64,000 nt of DNA from Hydrangea macrophylla (taxonomy: Eukaryota; Streptophyta; Magnoliopsida; Cornales; Hydrangeaceae), in contig CM066988.1 of NCBI GenBank assembly GCA_033977485.1, positions 53,133,649 through 53,197,648 of the forward strand. The letters are read 5' to 3'. The first letter of the stretch is position 1. Each line of letters begins with the position of its first letter. The translations under genes and the position numbers were made by a program. Under the pieces are notes generated by a model that worked only from the letters and a program-made list of their open reading frames with translations, made no database searches and was not told the DNA's origin. This document shows, one piece after another, positions 36,101-51,100 of this stretch.

Positions 36101-39100
36101 AAATTTGGAAAGCATTGCATTACTCAATAAACAAATAGATCTTAACAACAGACGAAACTACAGAGGAAATGGGTGCCAATTAGTAAAACATATCTGTGCA
36201 GGGGTACGTGCAAGTACAACTATAGAAGAAAAAAATGTAATTGAACGATAGATTAAATTGAATAAGGAATCTAACAAAGAGACAGGGATCACATACCAGC
36301 TTCAGGTAACAGCTCTTCCCTAGGCTGAAGACCTTTGCTGCGCATTCCACTAATGTCTATGACATCATCGACATCTATATAGACATCTGAATACACAACA
36401 GAGAATAGAAATAACTGTCAACTTATTCCAAACATAATAGAATTGCTTTTCAAGAAATTAAATGAAGCCAATACCAAGCTTTTTTGGCACCCAGCCTTCC
36501 TCCATGACAAATTTGCGCATGTGCAACACCAGATAATCAGGAAACGATGTCAGACCAGCAGTTCTGCGGAAATAAATGGAACATGCCAAGAAGCATGTTA
36601 GCTACTTGTCTAATAGTATCCTAAAGACTCTAATAGTATTAAAGTCTCTAATTCTATGACTTTTGCTACATTCCTATGATAATTTTGTAACAGAATAACA
36701 TAGATTTAATATTGTGTCCCCAAGTCCTTAGATTCATGAGTTTTTGAAAAGTTTGACGCTTAGGTACGTACCAGCAGCCAACACCCACACCTGAGTCCAA
36801 GTAACATAGCTCAGAACATATAGATATACAACGGTTTTACATAATCAGCTTTTTTATTACACTCGGAAAACGTTAGTGATTCTCAGTATGATCTTTCCCT
36901 TATTATTAAGTCAATAGCTCATAAACAAGTGACCACCAACTCACACATACATTGCCACAGATTATTTAGATGCCCGTTTGTAGAAAAATAAGAACTACAT
37001 GTCGTAAAAACACATGCTAAAAGAAAGAAGAAAAGTGGGAAATAGCAGAAAAGCTTACTTGACTGCTGTTGTCTTAGCTTTCAAGGCAGTGCTGTAAAAG
37101 TCGTGCACTTCCTCTGCCTCTGAAAAGCTAGCTAGGCAGTCAGCCAAACGCACCCTTGGGCGGACAATTTTATCGGTGGCCCTGAAAGAACAAGACATGC
37201 ATATTACGAGAAAGACTGATAAGTAACGATTGAATAAAACCAAGTCCATATGTACTCACACGTCTTTCCCTTCTGATTCCTTTTCTGGCTTCAACTTGCG
37301 CAAGCGGTCGGGTTCCTCTGAAATCTCAACCCATGTCATCATATAGCATGGATGTGTAATTAATAAAAGCATGGCTGTTAGAATCAGTCGATTCCCTTGA
37401 ATCGATTCGAGATTCATACAACCCGGTGTGATTCAGTATTGATAAAATTCCAGATTCATAGTTTTGAACTTTGAAGTTTTCAAGTTTTTGAGTCTGAGCC
37501 TTGATATTGCATGAAACTTGTTTTAACTTGTTATTTTGTTCATCTTAAGCAATGTACTTGTGTTTTTCTGCATATACAATGCATACATATCGTTATTTCT
37601 TCTTCTTTTTTTTAAATAATAATTTAATTACATTCATAATTTTGATTTAAACCAATTTACAACTTGACAACCATGACAAGAGTAGTCCAGTAGCTTACCT
37701 CCGTAAAAAGCTTTATGCAATGGTATACTAAGAGAGAGAATATAATCATGTCTTCTATTATAAGCAACTTTTCCGGATGGACATGAAATTCGCTCTTCAA
37801 TGCCAAACTTGAAACTTCTAGAAGGGTCCAATCCAGGGTTACCAGTATTGGCTCGTTCAACTTGGTCAATAAAATGTAGGAAGAACTCCAAGGCATCCTA
37901 AACATAATATGGCATCCATTTTCTATGTAAACATACCAAAATGATAGTGGAGAAAATTGGATAGGAAAATAAAAATACCAACAAGCAATTAACAATCCTG
38001 GTTGTTAGAATTGGTCAAAATTACAAATCAGTTTGAGTTTTATGCCATCCGGACACGATTCATGATTCAATACACTGATAATTCATAATTTTGAACTTCG
38101 TTGCAGGAAATCGTGCATATGGTGTACGAATCTCATCAAAAACCACAATTCAGCTGTTTTTCGTGAGATTCAAGATTGAGTCACATGATTCTCTCACACG
38201 AGTTTTGTGGTTCCCACTCGCCTAGAAGCCCTACCAGCCGAGAAAGAAGAAGAATTACCGCACGTTCCCACTCGTCGTCTTCGCACGACTCACACCAGCA
38301 CAGCAGAGCTCCGTGTCCTATATGGCTCCAGGTGTGTCTTCCTCTTCCTTCTCTCCTTTTCTCTCTGATGTAGTAATTATGCTATATAGTGGTAATTAAT
38401 ATGGATTAGTACTTTAGGCTTTATTAGTGATACTTTTATATTGTTTAGTTTTGATTGTCTTTTGTGTTGGTCATAAGCATGTGAGGTTAGCATGAGTTAA
38501 CCAGCATATAAATAGTAGGCTAGGGCTAGGACAAATTAGTTATGGGATATTTTGTATTGAATTGGTTGTATACCAAGTGAGCCTTAAGAGCTATTTAATG
38601 GAGATTCACTTCCCAAAACCCTAGTTCTTCAATTACTTTCCAATTCTCTTGTTATAGCAAATCTCTTTTGCATCTCTCTCTCTCTCTGAAGGCCATGGCT
38701 GCTGTTGTATAATAACAAGGAGAAGACACGGAAACCCTAATACATGTGTGTGTGTGTGTATATTATATTAAAACACTTAACATTTAAGTTTATTATGAAC
38801 AGATCCCTTAAGTTTTTACAAATATTAAAACCTTACTTACATTCTTTTATTACTTCTTTGCAATTAACACCACATAACTGATACTCCCTCCGTCCCATTT
38901 TATGTGTCCATCTTGGGGAGTCCAACTATTTAAGGGGACAAAAAGAATCTACACCTACTTTCCACATTTGCCCATAATCATTGCACTTTTTTTATTATTA
39001 TTTTATTTTGGTATTGATTGCAAGGAAGGGTAGTTGGGGAAACTAAGTAAAATTTATATACTAATTTAGGAAAGTGGACAACAATTTTGGGACATCCCAA

Positions 39101-42100
39101 AAAGGAAAGATGGACACATAAAATGGGACGGAGGGAGTATATATCTACTATTTTAACCCCAAATCTATGATTATTTCTAAAAGAGCCACAAAGAAACCAT
39201 AAATTTTAAAGACATATTGTCTTAAGTGCTAAAATACTGGAGAATTTTCCCCCCTCACGATAATAAAAAATATACACATATTTAATTAACATAGACGCTT
39301 CCTAAACACCCCAAACCTTAGACTCTTCTATGTTCGCCCGCACCCCCGCTCCGGCTTCGTGCAACTTAGATTTTGAATATCTAAGTTTCAAGTGGTAACT
39401 TTAACATTTTGAGCCTTGCTATGGCATGAAACTTGTGTTAAATTGTTATTTTGTTCATTTTAATCATTGTATTTGGGTTTTTATATATGTGTGCAGTGCA
39501 TACATATTCTTATATTTGTTTTCGCAAAAAAAGCAAATCTTAGGATTCATAATTCAATAAGATTCGCGATCAATCAATTTGCAAACAGATGCATGATTTG
39601 ATTCACAATTTGACAGCAATGACAACAATAAAAATAGTGTAGTGTAGATTCTGTAGAAAACTAACAAGTCCTCCATGAAAATAAAAATGCCAACCAGGTG
39701 GACCATCTACAGGTTACACCAGCTAAAAAATACAACCGCAAGGACACTATAAGTAACAAAACAGATGGTTACATCATGCATGCGCTTTCAGCTTATCTGA
39801 CCGGCAGCACTTTCTTTGTATGTGTTGAATACGACAGAACAAAACCTCGTTAGTACAGAAGTTTGCAAATATTGTGACTGATCAACTTTGACCATATTCT
39901 TATCTTAAAACTAAATCATGCCACGGGGAGTAAATAGGAGAAAATCTAATGGAACCAGAAAGTTGGCGGATTAAGAGTCCTCTAACCATAACCTTAAGTC
40001 TGTTTGCTATGTGGACATAGAATGATCGTAAACGTAAAACAAAAATGAGAAGGAACCCATTTCCCTAGTGTTTTACTCCACTCTCATATAACACTAGAAG
40101 TCAATTTTTCCAAAATATAGTAGAAAGATAGAAACTCAAGAAAATGGGAAGGGTACTGAGTTACCAAATAAATAACAAAGAAAAGTATTTTCTTTCCTCA
40201 CTTTTCACTCTCTTATCTTTTCCTTTCTATTTCCTCACTGTTTTCCTTATTAACCAAACAAAGAAAAGTAGTTTCCTCAATGTTTTCTTTCCTGTTCCCT
40301 CACAAAATCCATGAACCAAATGGGGTCTAAAAGAATATTTCTCAGGTTTGAGTTATGCATTCAAGGTAGTTGACATTCTTCTTTCTATGTTACATTATTG
40401 ACTTGGTGACATAAGCAATCTTCTCTATATTAATACAAATACTGTTTGCAAAAATGAATCTCTTGATCATGATGACAGATTTGAGGATTGCCCAGCATAC
40501 CTGCTGTCTCATGGTGGAAAATTCAGGATGACTAGCAGCAATGACCGCCTTGAACATTCGAGGAGGTATTCCCTCCTGTTTCTGAAAGTCGGAGGCAACA
40601 AAAGAAAAAAAGTTAAAAATAATTGTAAAAGCATAGGAAGGAAGATGTGAAACAGACCAACAAAAGTAGCATTGTACACTCTAAAAGATGAACTTCTTGA
40701 CACCAAACCAGCTATATAAAACGGGGGGTAAATTACACTGACCTCCCTTGAGACTTATGACTTTTTTACACTTGGACCCATTTTCCCAAAACCTATTAGA
40801 AAATGCAACAAAATTTCACGTACCAGGAAATAATTTTTTACAAATGCCAAAATTGCCCTTCACAGAACCTTAAACGTCAAGTAATTGATCTTTAAATAAC
40901 ATTTGTTTGCATTTGAATTAACATTTTATAAAACATTAATCACATGAAGTTTAAGATTGTGTGAAAGTAGTTTTGGTATTCAAAGAAAATATTTGTTGAT
41001 GTCAGCACATCTCATAACATTTTCCTCAGTCGTTTTCCTCGTAACAACGTTATAAACTTCAAGGGAGGTTAGTGAAATTTTGTTTAACTGCTGGGCTAGC
41101 TGAAATTATGCCATACCTCAAGGCGAGAGCATTTTTGCTCACCCAAAATTTGGTACACCAATGCTCACCCAAGCATCCCATTGGCCAATGCAGTGGGGCC
41201 CAGGATTAAACAAATGTTGTTTAATATTGTTTAATCCTGGGCCCCACTGCATTGGCCAATGGGATGCTTGGGTGAGCATTGGTGTACCAAATTTTGGGTG
41301 AGCAAAAGTATTTTCCCTCAAGGCCGAAGGGAGATAAATGTAATCTACCACACCCCCTACCACCCCACAAAAAAAAAAAAAAAAAAAACTCAAGTGATGG
41401 AACTGCAATTTAACTTTATCATGAAACCACACAGGGTGGATTAGGAAATTCAAATCACAAAATTCAAGGCAACTTTTAAGGAAAGATTCAAAATATGCCA
41501 ACGGAAATAAGACTGAGCAAAGGGTAAAAGGTCCAGCCAGAAAGCTTACAGCACTTGGAGTCGTGTTCGCAACATTTGCAGTATCATCTTTCTAGATGAC
41601 AACAAAAAAGAAAATGTCATTTCACAGAAAACCGAAACCAATGGCATAAGAACTACCAGACTATAAATTATATATACCTCCGGTGCAGGAATTGAATATT
41701 TACCCGACAACAATCCATGCGCCAGTTTTGTCCTACCAAGCAATAAAAAAGGTGTAATAAAGCTTCAAACTCATGCACAACCAAAATTAATACATGCTAT
41801 TAGAGGTGTCAAGCGGGCCGGGCCGGGCCAGGCTTGAGAGAGGAGGGGGGTGTCCGCCCCGGACTGGTGGCACGGGTCTAGCGGGCCGGACCGGCTAGCG
41901 GGCTTCCATCAATTTTTCAACTTTTTTGACCGGGCCATGGTGGGCTTCAGGCCGGGCCAGGGCGTGGACGGGAGGATGGGTGTCCAGCCCGGCCCGGGGT
42001 ATGTGAATCAGGCCTAGCAGACCGGGCATGGTGGCGGGCCGGGTTTTAGCCCGAAAAAAGCGCGGCAGGCCGGGCTCAATCCAACCCGGCCCGTTGGACA

Positions 42101-45100
42101 CCTCTCATGCTATACAGTTGCAATTCTCATTTTCCATTCCTTAAGAACAAATTTGATGGTAAGCGAGTTTAAACAAAGAATGAGAAAAGGAAAAATAATA
42201 AAAAAATAAATAGCGTCCAATAGAAGGCTTCGAAGTGCTAGGAAAAATCAAAATGCAGGCCACTCTACAACTACATTATTTCATCGCCAAGAAATAACAA
42301 CTTATTAGTACTCATAATGAGTGCAGAGTTTTGATAATGGTAGCTTTGTTAGTTTGTTAACCACAAAAGACTTGCGCATTTTCCTTATTATCACTCTTTT
42401 CTAAGGAAAAAAATAATTCATTATCGCACAAGGAAAATCAGATAGTGGTACAATAGAGAGATTATCTCATCAAAATTGAACTTTTGACAATATCCAAAAA
42501 AAACAAATATTAAACTGTTGACAAAGAATATTGACCCAAATGGACAGCAAACAAAAAGCATGCCCAGAAAATAGTACGAGTATCATTGAAGCACACAATT
42601 TTACCAGACATGTATTTCAACAGATTCAACTGTTCTTCTATAATTCCATGAAATGAATTCTAAGGCAATTTCTTTAACGAATCGGTGAACATGGAAGGGT
42701 TATAATCTCTTGGAGGTTAAGCAACAAAATTATAAAGCATAAGATGGCCCATGATTCTTAAAAAAAAATACCCATCAACTGCCTGATTTGATACTACAAA
42801 CAACAGGGTGTCAATTACAACAAACTGTATAAGACATCTGAGAACAAAACTAATAATCTTGTCACTTACAACTGCATATTGAGGTCTACAGTTGGATCAG
42901 CAGGAGCAGTCTCAAAAGCCATTTTCAAACTTTGGTTCATGTAGTACCTGATGGGATGAATAAAATCAACAAAAGGAAACATAAAGTCAATACAACCTAT
43001 TTCAGGGTGGTAGGCTATGGTAAATTCTTACGCATGAAACGAAAATAATCCACTGACCGTAAAAAGAACGATTGTGTTGAGAACACAACTTGCATAGTCG
43101 CAGCCAGGTAGCAGCTGAAAGGGAAAATATGAGAAAAAGCAGCAAGCACACATGACCATTGTTTCAAATCGTTAACCGAATCTTGCATCAAATTGCCAAA
43201 ATTACGAATCATAAAGGGTTGTGATCGCAACCATGCACGCTCTTTAGAAAATAAATAATAATAATAATGTATATACTATTGTAAAAACACATGTACCGTG
43301 CTTGAACTGAATTTTGCACTAGTGCAATATAAAGGCTCAAAACATTGAAAGTTTTCCATTTAAATCCTAAAACTTCAAAGTTCAAACTATAAATTGCGAG
43401 TCATAAGGAATCGTAGGACTCAAATCGACTCATATGAATCGATTCGCTTGAATCGACCGCTTCTAAAAACCATGCACATGATTACGCTCTCTCCGGTAGC
43501 AAACTCCCAGGACTGCTGTTTTACCTGTTCCCTAGATTGACAAGTCCGGTGTAGCCCGGTCCAAATAGTGGTTCAACCTCCTGTCCACTTTCTTGAATTC
43601 GGTTCCAGTCAAAATTAGTGTTTTGGTCAAGTTCCCTTTCGGCAGTAGTCATTTCAGTCTGGAGTTTTAAAAAGAAAAATTAGCAATTTTAATAACATAG
43701 AAAAAACAAAAGTATGTGACAGGGAATGTGGTCCGACCCTTCCCCGAACCCCGCATTGCGGGAGCTTCGTGCACCAGGCTGCCCTTTTTTATGCGATGGG
43801 GAACAAATGGGCGATTTTGTGATTCTCATATTTGACCCATGAGGCAATTGTAATTAGTTATATTCTGGGATTATCTTGTTTGACTTATATTTGCTTGTCC
43901 TTATCTATCTTTTAATTAGTTTTCAAATAAGGAAACTCTTTTAAGTAGGAGTCTTTAATTTTCTTCTATAAATAAGGTGGCAAATTATGTATTTGGGATA
44001 GTTTACGATGACTAAAAATTGAGTTGCTGCTTTTGAGAGCCTAAGGTCTTGGTGGGTTCCAAGAGCACTTCTTCTTCTTCTTGGTGGATTCCAAAACATG
44101 TTCTTATTTCTTCTGTGTACTTCAATTGTTAAGTAATTTTCCATCAACATTTTAATTTCTTTGAGTGCCCTGCATCAGTATGGTTTCATTCTGAAGATGC
44201 ATTCGCTCAACATGGGGAAAAAGAGTTACTTTCAAATGGCTCAATGTGAATAGAGATTTATTTACTTATGTGTGTGTGTGTAATGGTATATGTACTGGGA
44301 AGAGACATCCACTTGTAAAGTTGTATACATTAGTAGGAAGAGAATAATTAAAGTCCAACAATAAGGTAACAATGTGAATGGTCCACATAAAAGTAATTGG
44401 AGAAATGAATGGAAGTCTTTAAAAATAAACTTTCAATGGTAAAGTTTGCCTGAACAGAGGTTCAAAGCCTAAATTCAAACCTATAATATGGTAGATAGAA
44501 CTTAGAAGTGATCAACCCAAAGTCAACCTACCAACATGATAGTCTCAAGAAGGAAAAAGCCCATAAAAGTCAGAATAATGCTATAATTCCCCAATTTGTA
44601 TTTACTTTGAGAATCTGAGGATTTCTTTTTTTTTTTTTTGTGCAAATTGGCAATAATTGAGCTTTTAAACAATATTGATACTCCCGGAGATGATGTTCAT
44701 TGTGTTATCTGGAGTCTGGACTATAGCAACTTAGTGTGGGTGATCGTGATGATTCGTGGCGAAATTGGTCCTCGTGATTTACCATCTTAGTTTTTTTATC
44801 TCATTTTTATATTTTTAGTTCTTACAATAATAATAATAATTAGCTCTATTATTGGTAACTAGAAATTTTTTGGTCACTTGTATCAGGGTGAGATTGGTTG
44901 TAATTTTGAGTGAGCTGGCAGTGGTAGGTTTACACTTTACATATGAAGGAGAAGATGAGGAGTAAGCACAGTTTTGGTGGTGGTGAGTTGATCACTGCCT
45001 CCGAGTTCCTTGATAACATGTCAAGATGAAATTGGTCATCTACAACTTTACCATCTTACTGATTTCTATCATTTTTCCCCCCAAAATTTTTAATAATTAG

Positions 45101-48100
45101 TTCTTAAAAGTGCAAGTGAAATTGGCTGTAATTTTGTTGGTTTATTTTTACAAGGATAGAGTGGGTATCTCAAGGAAACTAAAAACCGATTTCAGCAAAA
45201 TCTGTTTCCTCAACATGTGTAATACCCGTAAAATTTTTGTAGCTAGTAAAATGAGATCCCGTATTTTGGTTCGTATTTCCAGTAATTGATTTCGTAAATT
45301 CAAAAAACGAACATATACATGAGTGTGTTTATAACTTAGACTGTATATTCGGACCCGGACTGACATTGCACGCATACCCGTAATTTCTGTACAGAAATTA
45401 GACTGCACGGCACGTGGTCCTAGGCAACGACTAAACTATACAATTATAGAAATAGGAATCTTTCCCTAAATGGGTAGTGTACCACCCAAACCTACTTAAA
45501 CCTATTGTGTATAAGCTTTACACAAACCACCCCCTACAACCCGCCGGATTTTAACCCCCACACCTCCACCGCCGGTACACACTCTCCCACCCCCTCTCTA
45601 AACCTATCACTCAGTCCCTTCCATATTATTGTCACATAGATACCCAAATCTGTGTATATAAATGAATATATGTATAGGTGTGTTTATATATGAGAGTTGA
45701 GAGTTGAGAGAGAGAGTTACCGAGAGTTTGAGAGAAATGAGTTAACCCACACCCACAATTTTCCCCCTCTATCACTCCTGTTCCTCACCATCACACACTC
45801 AAGCCATAGAAGCAGAGGAGGAAGAAGAGGTCACAAAGAGAGAGGGGCACGCAGAGAGAGAGAGAGAGAGAGAGAGAATCCGAAACTGTGGTAAGACCCC
45901 CCTATACTTCCCCTCATTGATTTTCTGTATTTTAGTACCTCACGCACACACACAGACCCCCAGTCGCGAACCAAACAGAGCCTAAGCCCTCTGTCACCCC
46001 AAAACCACCATTAAAGCACCTCACCGGAGCTTTATTTTGCAAATATGACCAAAGCCCATTTTTATTACACCAAACAGACCCCCTTGGTCCCAGATAGACC
46101 CCTTTTAAGCAGCCTTTGAAAAGAACAACGTTTGGTCCACCATGCAGACCATTATTCCTTAAAAACCGAAAAAGAATAATTGAATAGTAGGACCCTAAAA
46201 CGAATGAACCTTGACCCTAGCTTATAGTATATTGTAGAGGGCCCCATTCCGGTCCTTTTGGCGTTGACGGCACCAATTTTTATGGAGAGGAGAGTGAGAT
46301 ATGAGAGAGAGAAGTTTTCCGGCGAAAACGGGCGTCGCCGGCGGCGGCGAGGGCTCACCGGAGAAGACACGACCCGAATAGATTAGGGTTATATCGTTTA
46401 CCCATGGGTCGGGTCGGGTTTCGGGTCGGGTCGGGCCAATATGGGAGTATATATGGTCGTGGGCTCGGGTTATAACAATCGAATGGGTATTGGGTCGGAT
46501 CTTTTAAGTTGGATCGGTCTCAGTGTGTAAACGGGTAACACGTTGGTTCGGGTTGGATTTGGGCTGACCCGCGGGTTTAGACTAATAGTTAATTAGTTAT
46601 TTTTATATCCTTAATTATTCTATTAATCCTGATTTACGAATTTATATATTGTTTTAATAATAATTAATGTTTTATTAATTCTGTTAATTCAGATTAGTAT
46701 TATATGTATTATTTACTATTACTACATATTAATAAATAAATATAAATAAGTATAAATGGCCTTTAAATGACTTAAAAATAGTTTTAAAATACTATAAATT
46801 GTATTTTTATAATCTGAAATATTATTGTCCATAATAATCTTATATTCTGAAATTTAAAACAAAACTCTTATATAATATACTTATAATTTATTTAAGTTTC
46901 TTATAAATAATAAGTAATTGTTTTAAATTAAAATAATTAGGTAATAAATACCTAATGACAATTTTAAAATATGAGAAAATTTTATTAAATTTTCCTAAGA
47001 CCTAATGTCTCTAACTTATAAATTATTATTTATAAGGCCCATACTTTGGTATTTCTAATAATTACTAATCGTTATTTAAGGACCCGTTTGGTTGTATTTA
47101 ATTTATTTAAATACCAAACGAACTCTGAGAATAATGAGAAAAATACCACTAGCTTATTTTAAGGCCTAGTATTTAATAAAAATATTTATAAGGGTCAAAT
47201 GTCTTCCTAAAATATATTTTATTATTAGGGTGTTTTAAGTCTATTATTTGACGATTAAACTTCAGAAATTCATAATAAATAAACTGTAGCTCAGAAAAAT
47301 ACGCGATCAGTTCCTAGAGTCTTAGAATAACGTCTAGAACATCCCCTTAAAGTTTGGTGACCTTTCGACACGGTCAAAAATACAGCTTATCTATAAGGCC
47401 CAAACTGGTATAGAAAACCCAGCCTTTTATGCGACGGAATCCGATTTGAGTCTAGTCAATGGCGTTAAACTCAGAATGATGCCTAGATCATCATGTTGAG
47501 GTTTAGGAACCCACCCGGCACAATTACCATTATGCCCTTAATTTTAGTATGTTTATTAATCAACATTCTATGAATTTATATACTTTGTAGGAACCACCGC
47601 TACACTCGTTTATACGCACCCGCTTCAAGGTGAGTCGTCGAAACTCACTTGGTATATTATAGAATTATTCTTTGTACATATATGTATACCCAGTGCGTCC
47701 TGTGTGGACGATACTGATAAGTATTAATCATGTGAATGTTGAGATTCCTACTTATATGATGAATCCATGTTAGTTAACTATACTCCATGTCTAGTTAATA
47801 ATCATTGACATTCTAGCTTATTATGTTTTCACGTTTATACAGTCACATGAACATTCATATGAACATAGTCGAGTCATGATGTCAATGTTGACGTCTGCAT
47901 GGTTAGTCACGGGGACTAACCCAGTCATATTGTTACACACATTGAATGGACCGCAGTGGTCCGAGTGGTACAGTCAAGTAAATGGGAACAACGATGAAAC
48001 TGCTATAGGGCCCTGCTAGACGACGATAGCCAGAATTTCCATTGAAATCATTGAAGTTATGTATGAGTGGATGGTTGATACGCTATAGGGCCATGCTAGG

Positions 48101-51100
48101 CGACGATAGCAAAGTATCCATCTGAATACAATAGTTACCTTTTGAATGCTATAGGGCCATGCTAGGCGACGATAGCGCTGTAACTATTCAATTCTCCCGT
48201 CAAGGTCACGAGGACCTAAGGGTCCAATGATTACACTCTTTTAAAACCAAAATTTGCTATAGGGCCCTGCTAGGCGACGATAGCAACGTAATCATTCTAC
48301 TCTAAGCTAACGGTGTTACACTGGTAATGTAACAAGTTACATGAGTCAGTTGTGGTGTCTGTGGTCGAGTTAAAGTCGAATATATCGATACTGCATTGTG
48401 TCGTCATACTACCATGTCACATGCTCATTAATATTATTCCAAGATATTGTTGTATCTGCATATCCTTATATGTATTAGGAGTGATCGATTAAGACGATTT
48501 CACTTAGCTTCAAAAGCTAACGGCTCCTTCCCTGCCCTGGACATTTTACGTCTAGGTTATAATGAGGAGAACTATCAAGGTAACCCTAAAGGTGAGTATC
48601 ACTATCCTCAAGATGGGAACTATCAGGGAGATGATCCTGAGGCAGACTATCAGGAAGAGTATGATAACGAAGATTACGGGTTTGCCAGCTAGAAGAAGGA
48701 CTCTGGCCCACTTTCGTATTAAGACTTACTTTATGTTTTAAATAGTTATCTTTTGTTATGTAATACTTTAAGTGGCGTCGATCGCCCAACTTATCTTTTG
48801 TGGTTTTCATTTGGAACTTCTGTAATAGCCTAAGTAGCAAATACTTTAAGTTCCCCCATGAATACCATTAGACGCTTTTGCAATGCCTTACTCTGATATA
48901 TATAATTATGTTAATATGTTGCACGGACAAGGTCAATTTTATGTAACTCGTCATTCCCTATGGGTCCAGAAAGAAAATTTTAAATTTTCCCTATTTTTGG
49001 CTACTCCGGGGCGTGACATCATGTACTTCTTAACAGATCGGGAAGCTATCACCAACAACAAAAACTGAAGGGAAATTGATGTAATTTCTCAATGTTAGTG
49101 ACAGCAATATTTTTTACCCACACGTTCACTAAATTTAGTGCAATTCACCCTTTCCATGGGTATGGCTTCATAACGAAGATTGAGAACCTAAATTTTCCAC
49201 CCAATGGTACATCAAATTGCCTTGTAGAATTCTCTTTCCAACGTTAAGTCCAGATTTATTTGGTCGCATTAAAATTACTTGAAAAGAATACGAAGAAAAA
49301 CATGCACACATATCACACACATTAAGAGTGCGAACTCCAGACTAGATGAAGCATAATTGCATTTCGTAATACATACTCACCTTTTGCATTGATGAAAAAT
49401 CAATTCCAAAAAATGCCAGATGTTGTGCTAAAAGTGGATCAAGAACACTTTCATCCTCCGGATAACAGAAGACATCTGAGCTGCCACAATTCTCAACTCG
49501 TAAGTATATTTGAATAAAGATAAAATCATGTTCACAAACAAAATTTAGTCTTGAGAACATGTTGAATGAAGACGAAAAACTAACAAAAAAAAACTAGAGA
49601 TAGCATATTGCAGCCAATTTAAGACCAAACAGCTACATTAAAAAAATGGCTTATTTCAACTACAGGAACATGCTTGGTAGCAATGTGTCAGGCAACCAAT
49701 TTATAAACAATTATGCTCCGTTTCGACCCAGAGAAATGGAGAGAAGAGAAGAGAAAGTAGGGTTCTCTCCACCCTTATTGAATAGATAGGAGAGAAGAGA
49801 AAGGGAATATAACTTTCTCATGTTCAATTAGCTTTCATCAGAGTAATTGAGTAAATAAATAAAGTATTTAAGACCAGTTTCAATTATGCTCCATAGCCTT
49901 TGAGTTTGTTGGCCTTTCAGGTGGCACCAGTTTAGCCTCGGTTCCTTCATTTTGATTGACGGATTTGCGGAGAGAAGAGACAAGATCTCATCCAAAGTAA
50001 GAGAAATTTGGGTTCTCTCCACCCTGTTTGGATATAGAGGAGAGAAAAGCAAGAAAATATAACTTTCTCTTATTCTGTTAGCTTTCATAAGAGAGAAGAA
50101 GATAAGGTATGTAGAACCAATATCTTTTGTCACCCTCTACAGAATAATGATACTTCATAAGTGCGACAGATTAGGAATATCCAGGTCTTTTATAGAACAT
50201 TTTTATTTTCCGTCTCTTGACTCTCTTTCTCTTCTCTTGAGTTCCTGCAACTTGAAGATTAAAAAAATTTGTGCTCCTTTCCCTCTTACTTTCTCTCCAA
50301 TTCTCTCCACTAACCTTCTCCTCCCTCCAAACTTAACTTACAAAACAAGAGAAGTGGAAAGAAAGGGGTTCTTTTATTTTCTCTTCTCTCTAACTTCTCT
50401 CAATCCAATTATAGTGCTAGAGACACACTTGGTTCACATTGGATGAGGATGAGAACCATTTCTACTCGATAAACAGCCAACACATTAATCGTCCATTAAC
50501 AATGTGCAGGCAACAAGCACAAAACAATATGACATCTCTACTTCTGGTATGCGTTATTTCACTTCTTTATGCCCATTAAGTACACAATTTTAAGATCCAG
50601 TTTTTCTGGGTAGCTTTAACTGGACCCTTCTATCGACTTTCCTAATGACTGGCTTTCTAATTTACCTCAAATCTATGACATCGACTCAGGTATGTGTGTA
50701 GGGCACCGGTACATGTCTAAGTATCACATTTCCCAAATTACTGAACTTAAGGACACGGAGAGACGACAATAAATTTACATTCTTCTTATATTTCTAAGAG
50801 AAAAAGTGTTTTTAGGTAACAAATAAGACTTTAAGATGAGTATTCATTCATTTTGAAAGAACTTTAGCAAAAGGAATAAAATACAGTTTTAACCTACCAT
50901 TACACAACTAACTAACATGCATCTTGGTGTGTGACCAACCAGAACTATCGGACACTTAACCCATACCCCTCCATTGACTCCAAAAGACCATCTCAACACC
51001 AAAACCAAGTTTTCTGACATAAAAAATTGCGCATATTCCTAATTGATCAAATGGATTGGAAACTCTTATCTCAATCTTCTAAGTTTAATGTTTGTCTTGT

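Larger units (their letters stand above)
45213..49023 (+). mobile_element. Solo Ty3/gypsy LTR in intron 5
   Basis: LTR 45218-49018 (3801 bp) starts TGTAATACCCG and ends GGGGCGTGACA, the same style of ends as element 3 but on the plus strand. Flanks are ACATG and TCATG, a five-base duplication with one difference. There is no second LTR or internal region. Contains a TATATAAA-like box near 45653, a GA run, hairpin cassettes and a short ORF. A solo LTR arises by recombination between the two LTRs of a full element. Confidence 0.82.

Noticed and set aside
43741..43800. Organelle tRNA or rRNA insertion
   Set aside because: The GCGGGAGC text resembles a SINE tail more than any tRNA; no cloverleaf seen.
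47981..48296. Hammerhead ribozyme in the hairpin cassettes
   Set aside because: The required CUGAUGA and GAAA boxes are not in the core. Other ribozyme classes could not be matched by eye.
49476..49483. Alternative CAG acceptor for UBP14 exon 5
   Set aside because: Using GGCAG adds eight bases and breaks phase with exon 4; CTCAG restores the conserved reading.
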